From NCBI GenBank assembly GCA_016715405.1, contig JADKAE010000024.1, positions 22,772 through 86,771 on the forward strand: DNA of 64,000 nucleotides. Direction: 5' to 3'. Below, piece after piece: positions 34,047 through 43,451 of this stretch. Positions within the stretch are counted from its first letter, which is position 1; each line of letters begins with the position of its first letter. The stretch comes from Saprospiraceae bacterium (GTDB lineage: Bacteria > Bacteroidota > Bacteroidia > Chitinophagales > Saprospiraceae). The notes below the pieces were generated by a model. The model ran no database searches, was not told the origin of the DNA, and worked only from the letters and a program-made list of their open reading frames with translations. The position numbers were made by a program, and so were the translations under genes.

Positions 34047-34114
34047 GAGAGGGAGCGAGAGAGAGGAGGGATTACAGAATTTCTCCCTCACTCACTCTCT
34101 CCCTCTCTCACTCA
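34041..34114. repeat. Purine/pyrimidine hairpin shared by two converging genes
   Basis: GAGTGAGAGAGGGAGCGAGAG... (34041-34071) pairs imperfectly with ...CTCCCTCTCTCACTC (34084-34113). The left arm carries the stop codon of the PKD gene and the right arm carries the stop codon of the minus-strand tolC-like gene. It is likely a bidirectional 3' end. Confidence 0.75.
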
Positions 34115-35448
34115 CCGGACGAGTCCCCCGATCAGTCTGACCAGCTCGGTTTCGGTGGTTTTTAGGTTAAAATAGGCATTGAGTTGCGACTGGGTGGCAT
34201 TGATATAGCCCAGTTGGATCGTGCGGTAATCGAAGGAATTGATGAGGCCGCCGCGGAAGCGTTCCTCTGCTATTTCGAGGTTGCGCTGGGCGTTATTCAC
34301 CAACTGAGTAGTGACGTCCAGCAATTCTTTTTGGTTGTTGTATTGCGCCCAGGTATTTTCGAGGTTATTGGTCAGGGTGCGCTGCAGATCGCTGATATTG
34401 AGTTGGGCGATCAGTTCCTCCATCTTGGACCTTTCGATCTGGCGTTGGCGCAAGCCCCAATCGAAGAGGGTATAAGAGGCCGAAAAATTGATAAAGCCGT
34501 TAAAGCTGGAGCTCGTGATGCCCCCAGGTCGCGTTCCTCCCGCTGGAAAAAATGCCGGTGGCGGCGTGGTTTCTGTTGTAATTGTACACGGCGCCGGTGC
34601 GCAAATCTATCCTGGGCTGCCGGGTCGTTTCGCGCAAATCGGTTTGAATGCGGGCCAGCTCGCGGCTTACCTGCAAATTCTGCAAACTTCATTATTCGCC
34701 AGCATGCGCGAGCGGAGTGCTTCGAGGTCGTATACCGGGGCTTCGTAGGCCAACTGGTCGGTTAGCGTAAATCGCACACTCAGGTCGGGTTCGCCCATCG
34801 TCGTGTTGAGGTTGCGCAGGGCGTTTTCGTAGGTCGTGCGCTGGATGAGGTAGCTCATCGAGTCATTGATATAGGCGTCTTGCGTTTGCAATACGTCGAA
34901 AGAACTGGCCTGACCGTATTCCTGGCGCACGCGTTCGTAGGAGAGGCGGTCGCGGGAGAGGGTAAGCACCCGTTGGCGCACCTGCATCTGCTCTCTTTCC
35001 ACCAGCGCGTTGTAATACGCCAGGATCACCGATTCGATGGCGTTTTCCACGGCCACCTGGGCATTGCCCTGGCTGAGCCGCTCCAGCGTTTCCAGTTGTT
35101 GCTTGGTAAACCGGATGCGGTAGCCGTCGAAGAGAATCCAAACGGCTTCTATGCCGGGTTGTACGCCCGAGCCTACCGAGTAAAATTCGCGAAGAAACGA
35201 AGCGGGGTTGTTGGTCTGCTGGTAGGTATTATTGAGATTGAGGGTGAGGTCGATGGCGGGGTATTTTCCCGCTACGGCCCAATTATTGTCGTTTTGGGCT
35301 ATCGCCACCTCGCGTTCGGCAATTTGAACCTGAAAATTTTGTTTCAAGCCTTTCTCAATAGCCTGCGACAGGCTCAGCGATTCCTGCGCCTGCAGGCTGA
35401 CCATAACAAATACGGCGAGTTGGCAGACTAACGCAACACGTTTTTCAT
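34112..35448 (-). CDS. TolC family outer-membrane efflux protein (frame breaks)
   Basis: Read on the minus strand. ATG 35448 (MKNVLR...) with an early one-base slip gives the signal peptide '...LVCQLAVFVMVSLQAQ'. Then follow 'LSLSQAIEKGLKQNFQVQIA' and 'AGKYPAIDLTLNLNNTYQQT', then paired long helices ('VENAIESVILAYYNALVERE', 'YERVRQEYGQASSFDVLQTQ', 'RTTYENALRNLNTTMGEPDL'). Further breaks near 34690 and 34500 lead into 'RELARIQTDLRETTRQPRID', 'RNLEIAEERFRGGLINSFDY' and the end 'TETELVRLIGGLVR'. This duplicated helix-strand plan is that of the TolC/OEP trimeric channel of tripartite efflux or type I secretion. No membrane-fusion or pump gene is adjacent. It lies 12 bases after the GtrA-like gene and could be in an operon with it. 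Confidence 0.88.
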
Positions 35449-35460
35449 CGTCGATTTGGA

Positions 35461-35877
35461 TTAATAACTTACACAAAACGCTTTTTCAAAGACGTAGCGT
35501 TTAAAATAAAAATTATAAAAAATACAATGCCTGTGGCGCAAAGTTTGTAATAAACTGGTGCTGTGCAAAAAAGCCAGCATGGATAACCCAGCTACTATGC
35601 CCGTACTGATGGCCATTCCGCCCAAAGATACCAACATAGCCAGCAAAAATGCATGGGAGGCCCGCCTTTGCAGTTCAAAAACAAAAAAACGTTGCAGGAC
35701 GAAGTTGACGAGTACGCCGCAGGTATAGGAGATGACGTTGGACGGCGCCGGCGAGAACACGCGATCGACCAGCATGAGGTAAAGCGTATAGTCTACCGCC
35801 GTAGCTATGGCGCTGGCTGTAGCATATTTGGCCTTCATCATGACCAGTTGCCTGGCTTTTTCCATCCAAACGCTCAT
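35461..35877 (-). CDS. GtrA-like membrane protein
   Basis: About 138 residues on the minus strand. Four hydrophobic segments and the family signature 'YATASAIATAVDYTLYLML...VISYTCGVLVNFVLQRFFVF' are clear. The third and fourth helices are disturbed by one or two base slips near 35510-35560, where the alternative frame reads 'APVYYKLCATGIVFF'. GtrA proteins are small inner-membrane proteins linked to movement of lipid-linked sugars or polyprenyl-phosphate glycosylation. The gene lies just upstream of the tolC-like gene. The start at 35877 could instead be the internal Met residues M5 or M13. Confidence 0.8.
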   Translation of the reverse strand: MSVWMEKARQLVMMKAKYATASAIATAVDYTLYLMLVDRVFSPAPSNVISYTCGVLVNFVLQRFFVFELQRRASHAFLLAMLVSLGGMAISTGIVAGLSMLAFLHSTSLLQTLRHRHCIFYNFYFKRYVFEKAFCVSY

Positions 35878-35938
35878 GAAATCGATTTGCGCAAAAATAA
35901 GCTTTTCCAGGAGGAGTCGGCCGGTAAGATGATCTTGT

Positions 35939-36085
35939 TACCGCAAAAAACGATGTTTTTGCGTAATAGTTTAGTGCATTAGGCAGTTTAGTGCATGCGC
36001 AGTTTAGCGTTAGGGTTTAGTGCATTCGCACTTTAGCTAAACCCAATCGCTAAACCCGCCGAAGGCGCTAAACCCTCCTAAACAG
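35939..36085. repeat. Clustered hairpins (TTTGCGTAA and TTTAGTGCAT / CTAAACCC words)
   Basis: A short hairpin, TTACCGCAAAAAAC...TTTTTGCGTAA (35939-35966), is followed by words TTTAGTGCAT repeated four times. GCGTTAGGGTTTAG pairs with CTAAACCCAATCGC-type words. The 250-bp gap between the minus-strand GtrA start and the 36129 gene holds only this. Confidence 0.6.
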
Positions 36086-36128
36086 GGTTGGGGACACAAA
36101 GGCGACTAATGGCTTCCAAAGCACTTTA

Positions 36129-36425
36129 TTAGTTGAGCGAAAACTGCAATACCCGCTCGGCGCTGTTGTGGAACATGAGCTCGGTGATCTGAGGCGTCAT
36201 GTAGTCGATCAGGGGCATCTGCGCGATGAGTTCCATCACGTCAAATTCAGAATCGGCTAGCGCCACGGCCCACAACTGAGAGCGATCCATGGATAGCGAG
36301 TAGGATTTGAGTTTGCCCTCTACGAGCATATTATTGATAATGTAACGCTGCTGAGGTATGAGTGCCATAAACGTTTCGTCAATCGTTTGGGGCAACTCGA
36401 AAGTAATCATGAAGGTCTTTTTCAT
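36129..36425 (-). CDS. Small protein, muconolactone-isomerase / dimeric alpha-beta-barrel-like
   Basis: 98 residues from ATG 36425 (MKKTFMITFELPQTIDETF). The frame extends 15 codons further upstream without a family-like sequence. The pattern fits a ferredoxin-like dimeric barrel: a strand 'MKKTFMITFEL', helix 'DETFMALIPQQRYIINNMLV', strand 'GKLKSYSLSMDRSQLWAVAL', helix 'SEFDVMELIAQMPL' and final strand. Similar short proteins are named muconolactone delta-isomerase-like or YciI-like. The catalytic role is unknown. The frame is intact. It lies downstream of pirin on the same strand, but a long repeat separates the two. Confidence 0.65.
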   Translation of the reverse strand: MKKTFMITFELPQTIDETFMALIPQQRYIINNMLVEGKLKSYSLSMDRSQLWAVALADSEFDVMELIAQMPLIDYMTPQITELMFHNSAERVLQFSLN

Positions 36426-36502
36426 CTTCTGTATTTTGGATAGTCCGGGCAGCCGAAGCAAACCCGACATTATAACGCAAAAATAGCAAAAAGGGTTGCA
36501 TT

Positions 36503-36648
36503 GTTGATGTGCTGATGTGCTGATTTGCTGATTTGCTAATTTGCTAATTTGCTAATTTGCTAATTTGCTGATTTGCTGATTTTTAAAATATTTTTTTTAA
36601 TGCGTTAATTATCAGCACATCAGCACATTAACTCATCAGCACATCAAT
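36503..36648. repeat. 8-bp tandem repeats (TGCTGATT / TGCTAATT) forming a hairpin
   Basis: A run of eight TTTGCTRA-type octamers at 36512-36580 has GATGTGCTGATG words at its left end. These pair with CATCAGCACATCAGCACATTA words at 36612-36648 across an AT-rich loop. The pirin stop codon (36644-36646) lies within the right arm. Confidence 0.75.
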
Positions 36649-37507
36649 CAATATAAACTCCCATCTTCCCCATTTGGTAATCGCGCATTGCCTCCAGCAA
36701 TTCAGTTTGCGTGTTCATCACAAAGGGGCCGTACTGGGCTACGGGTTCGTCGATGGGTTGCCCCGAGAGCACCAATATACGGCTGGTAGCCAGTCCTTTG
36801 AGGTGGATACCTTCGCCGTCGTTGCGCAGGTGGATCAGCGTAGAGTCGCCGTACGAGAAATTGTTATTGAACTGCACATCGCCGTCGAGAATATAAAATA
36901 AAGCGTTGTGATCGGCGGGCAGGTCAATGTCGATTTCGCCGCCCTCTTCCAGGCTCACCTGTAGGGCGAGTATGGGTGTAAAGGTGCGGGCGGGGCCTTT
37001 GATATCGCGGTATTGGCCTGCTACTACGCGCAGTGAGGCGAGGCCGTCGGGCGAAGTCCAGGCCGGTATTTGTTCCGACTTGATATCCTGGTAGTCGGGT
37101 TGCGTCATCTTGTGCGATTTGGGCAGGTTGATCCACAACTGGATGCCCTCCATGACGCCGCCGTTTTCCACAAATTGCGGCGAAGCCATCTCGCTGTGTA
37201 TGATGCCTCGGCCCGCCGTCATCCATTGCACGTCGCCGCCGTTGAGCCAGCCCGTGTTGTCGCGGCTGTCGCGATGGCGGATGCCGCCGCTATACAAAAA
37301 AGTGACCGGCTCGAAACCGCGGTGCGGGTGCGGCCCCACTGCCAGGGGGTCTACGCCCGGCTCTGCCGAGGTGGGTCCAAAGTGGTGCAACAACAAAAAC
37401 GGATCGATTTGCTGTACGCGAACGGTAGGCAACGCCTGCTTGATAGCCGTCTGGCCCATCTGCATGGGTTCGCCCTGTATGATATGTGCAACGGTCCTGT
37501 ATGTCAT
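36644..37507 (-). CDS. Pirin family protein
   Basis: 287 residues, an intact bicupin of typical pirin length. The N-terminal cupin shows the metal-binding cluster 'VGPHPHRGFEPVTFLYSGG', 'DSRDNTGWLNGGDVQWMTAG' and 'GIIHSEM' (His, His, His, Glu ligands). 'EGIQLWINLPKSHKMTQPDY' is also typical. The C-terminal cupin contains 'LFYILDGDVQFNN' and 'RILVLSGQPIDEPVAQYGPF'. Bacterial pirins such as YhhW have quercetinase activity or act as redox-dependent regulators; the substrate here is not known. The stop overlaps the hairpin repeat at 36503-36648. Confidence 0.95.
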   Translation of the reverse strand: MTYRTVAHIIQGEPMQMGQTAIKQALPTVRVQQIDPFLLLHHFGPTSAEPGVDPLAVGPHPHRGFEPVTFLYSGGIRHRDSRDNTGWLNGGDVQWMTAGRGIIHSEMASPQFVENGGVMEGIQLWINLPKSHKMTQPDYQDIKSEQIPAWTSPDGLASLRVVAGQYRDIKGPARTFTPILALQVSLEEGGEIDIDLPADHNALFYILDGDVQFNNNFSYGDSTLIHLRNDGEGIHLKGLATSRILVLSGQPIDEPVAQYGPFVMNTQTELLEAMRDYQMGKMGVYID

Positions 37508-37644
37508 GATAAATTTTATTGTTTAAACATCAATAATAGCGCCAAAGTTCTATTTCCTGCCTTTTTGGCATTAATCCGACTCAAAAATCTGAATTTTTAG
37601 CATATAATTTCAGGTACATTGCAGACGTTGTATAACTTTGAGGA

Positions 37645-37816
37645 GGTTGTCTGTTCTCCGTTGTCCGTTCTCTGTTATCCGTTCCTTATCTTTGTCAGTT
37701 AATCATTAACAGAGAACAGAGAACAGAGAACAGAGAACAGAGAACAGAGAACAGAGAACAGAGAACAGAGAACAGAGAACAGAGAACAGAGAACAGAGAA
37801 CAGAGAACAGAGAACA
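37645..37816. repeat. Heptamer array (AGAGAAC)x15 with upstream inverted words
   Basis: AGAGAAC is repeated about 15 times without error from 37711 to 37815, ending 14 bases before the ATG at 37830. Upstream words GTTCTCCGTTGTCCGTTCTCTGTTATCC (37651-37678) are complementary to the heptamers. Between them lies TATCTTTG (37687-37694), a match to the Bacteroidota -7 consensus. Related copies lie at 39228-39297 and 43101-43272. Confidence 0.85.
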
Positions 37817-37829
37817 CAAACCATCCAAC

Positions 37830-39222
37830 ATGAAAAAAATACAATTGTTACTTGCTTTCTGCGGTTTCTCCATCCTGGCCTGGGGGCAGCAGCATTTCAC
37901 GGTGCAAGCCGGCATGTTTCTCAACGCCAAATCCGAGGATTTTGACGGCGTGCGCGACCTGGGATTCGTATATGCGGAAGTAAGCAACGACAACGTGTAC
38001 CGGGTATTTGTGGGGGCTATGAAAAAAGCCGATGCGGACAAAGTGACGGCCACGCCGTGGCCAGCGGGGCTATGGCAACGCCCAAACCATGGAAACCGCT
38101 TGTCGGAGGTCGCAACCCGCCCGTCATACAACCGGCCACCCGCGACGCCGGCAAGGTCATTGAGGGGCGAACTGGGAAAAGCGGGAGATTCTATAACGAC
38201 GCCGCTGCGGGCGACGATATAAAGATCACCACGGCGCCCTATGCCGATATCAACGCCGCTAAGCGCGACTCAGCCGCATCCAGCAGTTGGGATTCAAAGA
38301 CGCTTTCGTAAAATGTCAACAGCGCGGTATTGTTCGTCCTATGGCGCCGGCACCGGCAAAGCCTACGAAGCCGTCAAGCTGAGCAACCGCGAACTGCGCA
38401 AATACCTCCTGCTCGCCCAACACGGCGAAACTGGCGTCAACGACCGCCTGCAGCAAGCTATCGACAACCTGGTCACCGACCCTCGGCTGTGCTGGTACTC
38501 GAGAGTTCTTCCACCTCTATCGCCAAGGCTTACCGGGCCTCCATGCTATCCCCAGCCAGGCGCCGACAACGAAGTCAACCGCCTGATGAATGCCGCCCTC
38601 AAAGAAACCTACGGCAACCGCCCGTTCAAAACCCCACCTCCGTTTGACTACCGCTCTACCTATGCCTACCAGGATCTGGATCAGCTCATTCTGCACCTGT
38701 ACTATGTGCACAGCTCTCCCGGCATGACCTATTCGGTGCCCTGCTGGATGAACGACCGCCACCCCGCGAGTCGGGTAAGGCCGCCACTGCTGCCGCAGCA
38801 TTCCCCGCCGGCGAATTCAACTCAAAGCCTGCGACCCGCTGTCGCAATGGGAAGAAATCCAAACAATGCTCGTCATCGCTTCCGATATGCAACCGGGCAA
38901 CAAAGCCGACGCCGCCAAAGCCACCGCCGCCACCACCCAACGCTCCCGGTTGCTGACTACCACATACTCCCCCACTAAAGACGAACAACGCAAGGCCGAA
39001 AGCTGGAACCAGCAAGTCTGGGACGGCCTCAATATCTGGTCGGCCAAAGACCCCATGCACCAGCAAATGGTGACCGCCTTCAAAGTGATGTACTTCCAGT
39101 CGCAAGTCCGCCTCGAAGATTATTTCATCGACCGCGGCTTCGAAGCCGAAGAAGCCAAAACGCTGGCGATCCAGATGTTGCAAGCGCTGGTGGGCGTACA
39201 GCTGGCCAGGTTTGCTAGTTAG
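37830..39222 (+). CDS. Unknown secreted protein with SPOR-like N-terminal region (many frame breaks)
   Basis: A single gene of ~460 codons is the best reading, with at least five frame changes. A signal peptide (MKKIQLLLAFCGFSILAWGQ) starts at ATG 37830, followed by 'HFTVQAGMFLNAKSEDFDGV' and 'NVYRVFVG...KKADADKV', which resembles a SPOR domain. Later segments in other frames are clearly protein-like: 'GAGTGKAYEAVKLSNRELRK', 'NDRLQQAIDNLVTDPRLCWY', 'NEVNRLMNAALKETYGNRPF', 'AYQDLDQLILHLYYVHSSPG', 'PGNKADAAKATAATTQRSRL' and the C-terminal 'EDYFIDRGFEAEEAKTLAIQ'. I do not recognise the C-terminal family. It could be an envelope-stress or peptidoglycan-binding protein. The density of breaks (~1 per 250 bases) exceeds that of its neighbours, so true decay is possible. 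Confidence 0.6.
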
Positions 39223-39227
39223 CGGGG

Positions 39228-39297
39228 TTGTGGGTTGTGAGTTGTCGGTTATCCGTTATCTGTTATCCGTTCCTTAACTTTAACAGAGAACAGAGAA
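39228..39297. repeat. GTTGTCGGTTATCC / AACAGAGAAC hairpin between converging genes
   Basis: GGTTGTGAGTTGTCGGTTATCCG...TTAACTTTAACAGAGAACAGAGAAC is the same composite as at 37645 and 43101, here with only two heptamers. It fills the gap between the converging 37830 and MscS genes, so it probably serves as a shared 3' end here. Confidence 0.7.
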
Positions 39298-40127
39298 CTA
39301 CCCCGACTTTGCCAGGTTATTCTTCACATAATTCAGCACCTGACGTACCGTCTTCTTGCGGATTTCGCGTTCGATTTCGCGGTCGCGGCGGTCGACCACG
39401 TATTGAAACTTGAGGTCGAGGCTGTCCTTGCGAAGATCCACGATTTTCAGGTGGAAAGTATTGGGTGCGATGTGTTCTTTAAAATCGGCCAGCGTGTGGA
39501 TGAGGTCATTTTCGAGCTCTTCGATAGTAGTAAATGAATTGATATTTACTTCAAATTCAATATTCACCTTCCTGATCTCGCGTTTGGTGTAATTGACCAC
39601 CTCATTGGCGTAAAATTTATTATTGGGAATATAAATTACGCGTCGTCTTCGTTCAACAGGGCTACTTTGTTACGGGTCAGGTCGATTACCTTTGTGCTCG
39701 CCTATTTTACATAATCATCATAGAAATCTCCCTGGAGAAACTGATAATAATGCCGCTGATGACGTCGGTGATAAATTCTTTGAAAATGCGATGGCTGCAG
39801 GGGCGATTACGTGGTGGCAGTTCCTGTGGCGCGATGCCCATGAGCGAAAAGAGCGCAAGGATGGCCGCGATAGTGGCGGGATATAATAAATATTTTCAAG
39901 ACCGATCACCACGTTATCGGCCTGCCTGCCCGCCCTTTTCGGCGGCGGTACAGCCAGGATAAGGCCATCACAGCCACGTTGGTGGCGAAGGCGAATAACA
40001 AAAACTGGATGGCAATAGCTACAAAATGCTGATTGGGCGACCAACTATCGATCCATTCGTGCTGACTCCATCGCAAAACGATCAATACAATCAGTGCGAT
40101 TATTTTAAGTATTCGGTTCAGTGTCAT
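39298..40127 (-). CDS. MscS-type mechanosensitive channel (frame breaks)
   Basis: Minus strand, ~276 codons with several base slips between 39600 and 39920. From ATG 40127 (MTLNRILKIIALIVLIVL) come two or three hydrophobic segments ('FVAIAIQFLLFAFATNVAVM'). 'NVVIGLENIYYIPP' is next, then in an alternative frame 'ATIAAILALFSLMGIAPQEL' and 'ITDVISGIIISFSREIS'. This resembles the pore-lining helix and the start of the MscS beta domain. The C-terminus from ~39600, 'VVNYTKREIRKVNIEFEVNI' to 'QVLNYVKNNLAKSG', is the cytoplasmic alpha/beta domain. Role: release of solutes under hypo-osmotic shock. The length fits a small MscS homologue. Confidence 0.72.
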
Positions 40128-40304
40128 TTCTTTTTTTGTTTCGCAATAACTATTTATATATCAGCCACTTAGCGCGCTTTGCGAATCCTTTGCGAGCCTT
40201 GCGTTAAAAAAATGCCGTGTGACCAAGGTATGGTTAAGCAATTAGTTCTTGCCGTTTCGTTTTATTTTTTTTGCAAATGCTTCGCCAAATTACGATATTT
40301 CCCC

Positions 40305-43100
40305 ATGCCGGTTTTACAACTACACAATTCATCTGTAAAAAACAGCCTGATTCTGTTGTCAGTTTGTCTCGCTTTTCCTTTTTTATTAAAAAGTGAAAAT
40401 AGCGCTACCCCCCGTATTATTAATTTTACAAAAATCATTTACAAGGCCCAAAACCAGATGTGGGCCATCGCCCAATCGCCCGACAAAAGCCTGTATTTTG
40501 GCAACAACGACGGCCTGATAGAATACGACGGCGCGCGCTGGCAAACCTACAAACTCCCCAACAAACAGATCGTGCGCAGCGTAAGGTGCAATGCCTCGGG
40601 GCGCATATATACGGGCGGCTTCGGCGAATTCGGCTACTGGGTACCCCACCCCGCTTCCGGCCAACTGCAATACCACTCGCTCAGCCAGAACATGGCCAAC
40701 GAAAGTATCGCCAAAGAAGAGATCTGGCATATCCTGTCACACGAGAAGTCGGTGTTTTTTCAATCCTTTGGCGTCATCTACCGCTACGACCTCAAGACGG
40801 TAGAAGAAATACGCCCCCCCGACAATATCATGTTCCTCCAATCGGTGGGCAGCGACCTTATAGCGCCGGTCATCGGCAAGGGCTTGTACCGGTGGACGCC
40901 GGCGGCGGGATTCCGCTTTATCAACGGCAGCGAGTTATTTGCCGCCAGCCGGGTGATAGCCATATTGGCGCACGGCAACAAATGGCTGGTCTGCACCGAA
41001 AACCAGGGCATCTTCGCTTACGACGGCCAATCCTTCGCCCCCTGGACCACGCCCGCCCAGTCCGCCCTGAGCGCCAACCAACTCAACAAAGCTATCCGGC
41101 TCGCCAACGGCTGGATCGCCCTCGGCACTATCCTCAACGGCGTCTACCTGCTCGACGAAACCGGCCGGGTCGTCTACCACCTCAACCGCAATAACGGCCT
41201 TCAGAATAATACCGTACTAGCCCTCCGCCAGGATCGCGCCGGCGACCTCTGGGTGGGCCTCGACAAAGGCGTCGACCTCATCGCCCTCTCCGACCCGCTC
41301 ACCTATTACCAGGACCGCAGCGGCAAAATCGGCGCCGTCTACGCCGCCGCAGCGATACACCAGGGCCGCTTCTACGCCGGCACCAACCAGGGCCTCTATG
41401 CTAAATCCTCTCCGGCGGAGACTTTCAACTCGTAAACCGCACCCAGGGCCAGGTGTGGGAACTTTATCAGACAGCGCCTCCTTACTCTGCGGTCACAACG
41501 ACGGCACCTTCGCTATCAACGGCTTTTCTGCCGACAACATATCGCCCATCACCGGCGGCTGGCAACTCCTGCCCTGGCCCGGCAGCGACTACCTGCTGCA
41601 AGCCACCTACACCGGACTTGCCTTGCTCGGCAAAAATCAGCAAGGACAACGCCGCCTCTCGCACCGCATTGAGGGATTCGTAGAACCCATCCGCTTTATG
41701 GGCATCGACAGCCGAAAAAGGGTGTTGGCGGCCAACCAGTACAAAGGGCTGTACCTGATAGAACTCGACCCCTCCCTGCAGCGCATCAGTCGCCGCCGCG
41801 AACTCACCGCCGCCGATGGTTTGCCCACTCCTTTTAAAATCAGAATAATACAACTCCAGGACCGCCTCCTGGTACAAGCCGACACCCTGGTTTTCGTGTG
41901 GGACGAAACCCGGGAAAAATTGACTTACATAAAAGAATACAGAGGAATTAACCTCACCGGCGGCAATTTCAGGATCGTGCCAGGCCGTGGCGGCGAGTGG
42001 TTTAAAGCCTACCCCAACCGCCTCGAATGGTACCGCCACGGCGAGTTTCTGGGCCAGCTATCCGTGAGTCTGGTGCCCGATTTTGAGCGTATCATTCCGC
42101 TCGACGACAGTACCTACCTATTCTGTCTCGACAACGGTTATGCCCTGCTGCAGCGCCCGCTGGCGCAGGAAACTGCCGGGCAAATCCCTGCCCCACTCAT
42201 CAGCCGCATCGAATTGCTCAACGCTACTCAAACCTTCGCGGGAAATTCTCCTGACGTCCTCCACCCGGCCCGGCCCATGAACGGCCTGCGTTTTGTGTAT
42301 TCGCTGCGTTTTACCCCAGCCCCCGCTTTTTCAAAGCCGGCTGGTCGGCTTTCAGGAAGGTGGTCGGCCTGGGGAAAGCGCAAGCAGAGAATTTACCAAC
42401 CTAACGCCGGGCAACTACGTCTTCGAAGTGCGCGCCAACCTTTCTGATGCCATCCAAAAAATTGCCTTCGAAATCGAGCCGCACTGGTACGAAACCCTAT
42501 GGGCCCGCATACTCATGCTGGCCGCGTTGCTCGCCCTGCTCACCGCCTTTTTGGTGTGGAACCAGCACCGCTTCGAGCGGCACCGCAGGCAAGTAGAGTT
42601 GGACAACGAGCGGCAACTGCAACAAGAGCGCATAAAAGTGCGCAATGAGCAATTGCAGAGCGACGTCATCAACAAAAGCCAGGAATTGGCCAACTCCACC
42701 TTCAACCTCGTGCGCAAAAACGAGATCCTCATGCAGATCAAAGAGGCCCTCAACGACATCAAAGGCGACCTCGGCGCCCGCCTACCCGACAAATACCACC
42801 AGCGACTCATCCACCTCATAGACAGCCACCTCGAAAGCGAACACGACTGGCAGGTTTTCGAAACTAACTTCACCCAAGTACACGAAGTATTCTTCAAGCA
42901 CCTCAAAGAGCAATTCCCCGATCTCACTCCCGGCGACCTCCGCCTGGCCGCCTACCTCAAGATGAACTTTAGCCTCAAAAGAAATCGCCCCCCTGCTCAA
43001 TATCTCTATCCGCGGCGTTGAGAACAAGCGCTACCGCCTCCGCCACAAGCTCGGCCTCCCCTCCGATGCCAACCTCACGGAGTTTTTGATGGGGTTTTAA
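40305..43100 (+). CDS. Membrane sensor-regulator: propeller, Y_Y_Y, TM, coiled coil, LuxR-like HTH (frame breaks)
   Basis: About 930 codons with breaks near 41400-41435, 42300-42440 and 42975 (an extra A in CAAAAGA). ATG 40305 gives the signal or anchor 'NSLILLSVCLAFPFLL'. The periplasmic part is a two-component-type propeller ('QMWAIAQSPDKSLYFGNNDG', 'LRQDRAGDLWVGLDKGVDLI'). Next come a Y_Y_Y-type domain ('EFTNLTPGNYVFEVRA'), a TM helix ('ILMLAALLALLTAFLV'), and a long coiled coil ('HRRQVELDNERQLQQERIKV'). The C-terminal domain reads 'FPDLTPGDLRLAAYLKMNFS', then after repair 'LKEIAPLLNISIRGVENKRY', a LuxR/GerE-like helix-turn-helix. There is no kinase or receiver, so it may bind DNA directly from the membrane. 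The target is unknown. Confidence 0.82.
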
Positions 43101-43272
43101 CCGTTGTCGGTTATCTGTTCTCTGTTATCCGTTCCTTAACTTTGCCAGTTAAACTTAACAGAGAACAGAGAACAGAGAAACAGAGAACAGAGAACAGAGA
43201 AGAGAGAACAGAGAAGAGAGAACAGAGAACAGAGAACAGAGAACAGAGAACAGAGAAGAGAACAGACAGAGA
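43101..43272. repeat. Heptamer (AGAGAAC/AGAGAAG) repeat block
   Basis: It begins GTTGTCGGTTATCTGTTCTCTGTTATCCGTTCC, continues with TTAACTTTGCCAGTTAAACTTAAC, and then ~16 imperfect heptamers (43158-43272). It is the third copy of the composite seen at 37645 and 39228. It follows the 40305 gene and precedes the tRNA-Ser promoter. Confidence 0.8.
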
Positions 43273-43312
43273 ACGAGGAGCAGTTCACTGTTCACCGTTC
43301 ACTGTTCACTAA

Positions 43313-43343
43313 TTTGCTTTTTCCAAAAAACCATTTATCTTTG
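43313..43343 (+). promoter_or_regulatory. Promoter of tRNA-Ser (TTTG-N19-TATCTTTG)
   Basis: TTTG at 43313-43316 and TATCTTTG at 43336-43343 are separated by 19 bases, matching the Bacteroidota -33/-7 consensus. The tRNA 5' end follows 25 bases later. Confidence 0.75.
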
Positions 43344-43368
43344 CGTCCGCTAAACCGGCTACAACCAC

Positions 43369-43451
43369 GGAGGAGGGGCAGAGGCGGTTGATTGCAACAG
43401 TCTTGAAAACCGTCGTGCCGAGAGGTGTGGGGTTCAATCCTCCCTCCTCCG
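43369..43451 (+). tRNA. tRNA-Ser (anticodon UGA)
   Basis: Acceptor arms GGAGGAG (43369-43375) and CTCCTCC (43444-43450) with discriminator G. Anticodon loop CTTGAAA with TGA at 43404-43406. A long variable arm is present, as expected for serine. The anticodon stem has one A.C mismatch. The T-loop reads TTCAAT, one base shorter than TTCGAAT, consistent with a one-base loss like those in the protein genes. The 3' end is duplicated downstream. Confidence 0.8.

Noticed and set aside
37711..37815. Possible CRISPR array
   Set aside because: It is a perfect 7-bp tandem repeat with no spacers; no cas genes are in the window.
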